The notes under the pieces were generated by a model, which was given only the letters and a program-made list of their open reading frames with translations, ran no database searches and was not told the DNA's origin. From NCBI GenBank assembly GCA_002381615.1, contig DFWY01000169.1:3106-52864 (forward strand): DNA of 49,759 nt. Reading direction: 5' to 3'. Shown here piece by piece: positions 46,399 to 49,759 of the stretch. The position numbers and the translations under genes are program-made. Position 1 is the stretch's first letter. The number at the start of each line of letters is the position of its first letter. This DNA comes from Polaromonas sp. UBA4122. Lineage in GTDB: Bacteria; Pseudomonadota; Gammaproteobacteria; Burkholderiales; Burkholderiaceae_C.

Positions 46399-47480
46399 CC
46401 GTGCTTGATCCGAAACTCAAAAAACTGATTCGCCAGGATGTGCAGTCCATGCACGCCTACGCCATTCAGGACTCGGCCGGCATGGTCAAGCTCGACGCGA
46501 TGGAAAATCCGCACCGCCTGCCCGCCGCTTTGCAGGCCCACCTGGGGCAGCGGCTCGGTGCGCTGGCGCTGAACCGTTATCCGGATGGCCGTGTCAATGA
46601 CTTGCGCCATGCGCTGGCGGACTATGCCGGGATGCCTGAGGGCTTTGACATCATGCTGGGCAATGGCTCGGACGAGCTGATCTCGCTGCTGGCCCTGGCC
46701 TGCGATGTACCGGGTGGCGCCATCCTTGCGCCGCTGCCCGGCTTTGTGATGTACGGCATGAGCGCGCAATTGCAGGGCCTGAAATTCATCGGTGTGCCCT
46801 TGACGGCCGACTTTGAGCTCGACCAAGCCGCGATGCTGGCCGCCATTGCCGAGCACCATCCCTCCGTCACTTACATTGCCTACCCCAACAACCCCACGGC
46901 CAATCTATGGGACGACGCAGTGATCGAGCACATCATCGACGCCGTCGGCGCGCAAGGCGGCCTGGTGGTGATGGACGAGGCCTACCAGCCGTTTTCCAGC
47001 AAAAGCTACATGGACCGCATCGCCAGGCACAGCCATGTGCTGCTGCTGCGCACCCTGAGCAAGTTCGGGCTGGCTGGCGTGCGTATCGGTTACATGATGG
47101 GCCCGAAAGCGCTAATTGCCGAAATCGACAAGGTGCGGCCGCCCTACAACATCAGCGTGCTCAACTACGAGTGCGCGCTCTTTGCGCTGGAGCACCGCGA
47201 CGTGTTTGCCGCGCAGGCGCAGGAGCTGGTTGCGCAGCGCACGGTGCTGTTTGCCGCGCTCAGTGCCATGAAGGGCGTCAAAGCCTGGAAAAGCGACGCC
47301 AACATGATTCTGGTGCGCGTACCGGATGCGGCCAAAGCCTTCGAAGGCATGAGGCAGCGCAAGGTGCTGGTCAAAAACGTTTCTAGAATGCATCCATTGC
47401 TGGCCAATTGTTTGCGCCTGACGGTTGGCACCATCGAAGAAAATTCGCAAATGCTGGCGGCGCTTGAAGAATCCCTATGA
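46395..47480 (+). CDS. hisC: Histidinol-phosphate aminotransferase
   Basis: PLP aminotransferase of fold type I that makes histidinol phosphate. The 361-residue protein has NPYPD-like LNRYPDG and [11 protein letters not shown] for PLP phosphate binding. It also has [20 protein letters not shown] with the PLP aspartate and tyrosine, and [16 protein letters not shown] with the Schiff-base lysine. It overlaps hisB by ATGA. Confidence 0.95.
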   Translation: MTVLDPKLKKLIRQDVQSMHAYAIQDSAGMVKLDAMENPHRLPAALQAHLGQRLGALALNRYPDGRVNDLRHALADYAGMPEGFDIMLGNGSDELISLLALACDVPGGAILAPLPGFVMYGMSAQLQGLKFIGVPLTADFELDQAAMLAAIAEHHPSVTYIAYPNNPTANLWDDAVIEHIIDAVGAQGGLVVMDEAYQPFSSKSYMDRIARHSHVLLLRTLSKFGLAGVRIGYMMGPKALIAEIDKVRPPYNISVLNYECALFALEHRDVFAAQAQELVAQRTVLFAALSAMKGVKAWKSDANMILVRVPDAAKAFEGMRQRKVLVKNVSRMHPLLANCLRLTVGTIEENSQMLAALEESL

Positions 47481-48109
47481 CGACCTCCCTTCCTACCTCT
47501 ATCCCTGCCCCCATCACCGCTCCGCGCACCGCGGAAGTCTCGCGCAACACAGCCGAGACCCAGATCACCGTCAAGCTCAACCTTGACGGCACCGGACAGG
47601 CCAAACTGTCAACGGGCATCGGTTTCTTTGACCACATGCTGGACCAGATCGCCCGCCACGGCCTGATTGATCTGGACATTCACGCCAAGGGTGACCTGCA
47701 TATTGACGGCCACCACACGGTGGAAGACGTCGGCATCACGCTGGGGCAGGCCGTGGCCCAAGCCGTGGGCGACAAAAAAGGCCTGCGCCGCTATGGCCAC
47801 GCCTATGTGCCGCTCGATGAGGCCTTGTCCCGCGTGGTGATTGATTTTTCGGGCCGACCTGGCCTGGACATGAACGTGCCGTTCAAGAGCGGCATGATTG
47901 GCACTTTTGACAGCCAGCTTGCCTATGAATTTTTCCAGGGCTTTGCGAATCATGCATTCGTGACGCTGCATATCGACAACCTCAAAGGCGAAAATGCCCA
48001 CCACCAGGCCGAAACGGTGTTCAAGGCCTTCGCCAGAGCCTTGCGCATGGCGCTGGAAATCGATCCGCGTGCCGTGGGTGTGATTCCTTCGACCAAGGGT
48101 TCGCTGTAA
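47477..48109 (+). CDS. hisB: Imidazoleglycerol-phosphate dehydratase
   Basis: Manganese-dependent dehydratase acting on imidazole glycerol phosphate. The 210-residue protein is the single-function form without the phosphatase domain of E. coli HisB. The metal-binding histidines are visible in [39 protein letters not shown] and [14 protein letters not shown]. About 12 non-conserved N-terminal residues precede the core. A repeat copy follows before hisH. Confidence 0.95.
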   Translation: MTTSLPTSIPAPITAPRTAEVSRNTAETQITVKLNLDGTGQAKLSTGIGFFDHMLDQIARHGLIDLDIHAKGDLHIDGHHTVEDVGITLGQAVAQAVGDKKGLRRYGHAYVPLDEALSRVVIDFSGRPGLDMNVPFKSGMIGTFDSQLAYEFFQGFANHAFVTLHIDNLKGENAHHQAETVFKAFARALRMALEIDPRAVGVIPSTKGSL

Positions 48110-48148
48110 CGGGGTTGCCACGGGATGACCGCAGTTTTAGAATATTTT

Positions 48149-48199
48149 GGCCGTTAGCCCATAGAATACGGTTGTAAGTAGCTATTAAAATAATAGCAA
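48149..48199 (-). repeat. Double-hairpin intergenic repeat, copy H
   Basis: On the minus strand it reads TTGCTATTATTTTAATAGCT, then ACTTACAACCGTATTCTATG and GGCTAACGGCC. The first stem is perfect. It fills most of the hisB-hisH gap and ends 21 bases before the hisH start. Confidence 0.65.
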
Positions 48200-48220
48200 A
48201 TAATTCTTAGAATATCCAAG

Positions 48221-48880
48221 TTGAAAACAGTAGCGGTGGTTGATTACGGCTCGGGCAATCTGCGCTCGGTGTCGCAAGCCGTCCAGCATGTGGCCCAAGG
48301 CAGCGGCTACGAGGTCGTGGTTACTTCGCGTGCGCAGGACGTATTGGACGCTGAACGCGTGGTGCTGCCCGGCCAGGGCGCCATGCACGACTGCATGCGC
48401 GCCCTCGCCGAATCCGGCCTGCAAGAGGCCGTGTTGCACGCCGCCGCGAACAAACCGCTGTTTGGCGTGTGCGTCGGCATGCAGATGTTGCTGGACAACA
48501 GCCACGAGGGGCTTGACGGCGCCGCAACGCCCGGCTTGGGCCTGATCCACGGCGATGTCGTCAAGTTTGATCTGGCAGGGAAAATCCAGCCCGATGGCAG
48601 CCGCTACAAAGTGCCGCAAATGGGCTGGAATCAGGTGTATCAAACAAGCCCGGTGCATCCTATGTGGGCCGGCGTGCCAGACGGCGCGTATTTTTATTTC
48701 GTCCACAGCTTTTATGCCCGTCCGTCGGATGCCCGCCACATTGCGGGCGAGACGGACTACGGTGGGCGCTTTGCGGCAGCCATTGCACGCGATAATATTT
48801 TCGCCACCCAGTTCCACCCCGAGAAAAGCGCCGAGCACGGACTGGCCCTGTACCGTAATTTCCTGCACTGGAAGCCCTGA
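48221..48880 (+). CDS. hisH: Imidazole glycerol phosphate synthase glutaminase subunit HisH
   Basis: Glutaminase that feeds ammonia to HisF. The 219-residue protein starts [14 protein letters not shown], typical of the family. The class I amidotransferase triad is the cysteine in GVCVGMQ (C84) and the histidine and glutamate in [10 protein letters not shown]. The start is TTG 48221; the family alignment leaves no other choice. It is followed by hisA after 87 bases, in which a short CACCC/GGGTG hairpin precedes a T-run (48902-48935). Confidence 0.95.
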   Translation: MKTVAVVDYGSGNLRSVSQAVQHVAQGSGYEVVVTSRAQDVLDAERVVLPGQGAMHDCMRALAESGLQEAVLHAAANKPLFGVCVGMQMLLDNSHEGLDGAATPGLGLIHGDVVKFDLAGKIQPDGSRYKVPQMGWNQVYQTSPVHPMWAGVPDGAYFYFVHSFYARPSDARHIAGETDYGGRFAAAIARDNIFATQFHPEKSAEHGLALYRNFLHWKP

Positions 48881-48967
48881 AATCCCATCCGCCGCCGATT
48901 GCACCCGGAGCACCGAGGGTGAATCGTCTTTTTTTAAACCCTTCCTTCGTTTTCTTCTTACCCCAAC

Positions 48968-49708
48968 ATGCTACTCATCCCCGCGATTGACCTGAAAGAC
49001 GGTCACTGCGTTCGCCTGAAACAGGGCGACATGGATCAATCCACCATCTTCAGTGAAGACCCCGCCGCCATGGCGCGCAGCTGGGTCGACAAGGGCGCCC
49101 GCCGCCTGCACCTGGTGGACCTGAACGGCGCATTTGCAGGCAAGCCCAAAAACGAGCTGGCCATCAAGCGCATCCTGGCGGAAGTGGGCAACGAAATCGA
49201 CGTGCAACTGGGCGGCGGCATTCGCGATCTGGATACCATTGAGCGCTACCTGGACGCCGGCCTGCGCTACGTCATCATCGGCACCGCAGCCGTCAAGAAT
49301 CCGGGCTTTCTGCAGGACGCCTGCACCGCCTTTGCCGGCCACATCATCGTCGGGCTTGATGCCAAAGACGGCAAGGTCGCCACTGACGGCTGGAGCAAGC
49401 TGACCGGCCACGAAGTGGTGGACCTGGGCAAAAAATTCCAAGACTACGGCGTGGAGTCCATTATCTACACCGACATTGGCCGCGACGGCATGCTCAGCGG
49501 CATCAACATTGAAGCGACGGTCAAGCTCGCGCAGGCACTGATAATTCCCGTCATCGCCTCGGGTGGCCTGTCGAGCATGGCCGATATCGAAGCGCTGTGC
49601 GCCGTGGAAGACGAGGGCATTGACGGCGTGATCTGCGGCCGCTCCATCTACAGTGGCGACCTGGACTTTGCGGCGGCCCAGGCGCGGGCTGATGAGCTGA
49701 ACGGCTGA
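48968..49708 (+). CDS. hisA: ProFAR isomerase HisA
   Basis: Isomerises the phosphoribosyl-formimino intermediate of histidine synthesis. The 246-residue half-barrel repeat protein opens [19 protein letters not shown] with the catalytic aspartate. The second catalytic aspartate is in [12 protein letters not shown]. Phosphate-binding LGGGIRDL and VIASGGLSS are intact. The 51 bases after it contain no gene start that I recognise; hisF usually follows. Confidence 0.95.
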   Translation: MLLIPAIDLKDGHCVRLKQGDMDQSTIFSEDPAAMARSWVDKGARRLHLVDLNGAFAGKPKNELAIKRILAEVGNEIDVQLGGGIRDLDTIERYLDAGLRYVIIGTAAVKNPGFLQDACTAFAGHIIVGLDAKDGKVATDGWSKLTGHEVVDLGKKFQDYGVESIIYTDIGRDGMLSGINIEATVKLAQALIIPVIASGGLSSMADIEALCAVEDEGIDGVICGRSIYSGDLDFAAAQARADELNG

Positions 49709-49759
49709 AATATGGCCCCCACGCTTGTCACTTCGTGTACTGCGCGAGGCCTTGCAGGC

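Overview
The window looks like a chromosomal segment of a beta-proteobacterium of the family Comamonadaceae (order Burkholderiales), most like Polaromonas. I base this on gene content and order: metK diverging from two LpxL-type acyltransferases, mrcA diverging from pilMNOPQ-aroKB, mlaFEDACB, and an ABC exporter-ibaG-murA-his block. Codon use is GC-rich and starts and stops often overlap. The genus is an inference; no rRNA or other taxonomic marker is present. Almost all genes are housekeeping genes.

Layout. 1-3410: metK (minus) behind a SAM-II-like riboswitch candidate, and two lipid A acyltransferase genes (plus). 3528-4628: a truncated alpha/beta-hydrolase relic and the GTPase gene engB (minus). 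4830-7483: cytochrome c4, a short relic of the cytochrome c maturation gene ccsA, and the msrPQ periplasmic repair system. 7536-9415: lysA and the small lipoprotein gene lptM (minus), and cyaY (plus). 9491-11890: mrcA (minus). 12159-17278: pilMNOPQ, the type IV pilus alignment complex and secretin. 17321-19273: a large Ig-repeat lipoprotein gene lying between pilQ and aroK. 19270-23147: aroK, aroB, dgt and a membrane acyltransferase-like gene. 23169-24017: a complete REP-type tyrosine transposase element with 16-bp perfect inverted ends. 24149-30470: gltBD (glutamate synthase). 30654-34662: mlaFEDACB (phospholipid transport). 34799-40913: a minor-pilin cluster (pilE-like, fimT-like, pilV, pilW, pilX, pilY1). 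41066-49708: ABC exporter, ibaG, murA and hisGDCBHA; the his operon probably continues beyond the window.

Functional themes. Many genes build or maintain the envelope: lipid A acylation, PBP1A, MurA, Mla, LptM and two pilus loci. The pilMNOPQ and minor-pilin loci together give most of the alignment, secretin and tip parts of a type IV pilus. The motors, platform protein and prepilin peptidase are not here. Biosynthesis of histidine, lysine, shikimate, glutamate and S-adenosylmethionine makes up most of the rest.

I did not find a clearly new multi-gene system. The less ordinary signals are: the SAM-II-like riboswitch in front of metK; a family of about 50-bp double-hairpin repeats (eight copies recognised) that supplies coding sequence at gene ends or starts (msrQ, an ABC ATPase, hisD) and inside one gene; relics showing that ccsA, and probably resB, were lost between cytochrome c4 and msrP; the Ig-repeat lipoprotein inside the pil-aro block; a duplicated gltD tail; and the minor-pilin cluster placed between mlaB and the ABC-murA-his block.
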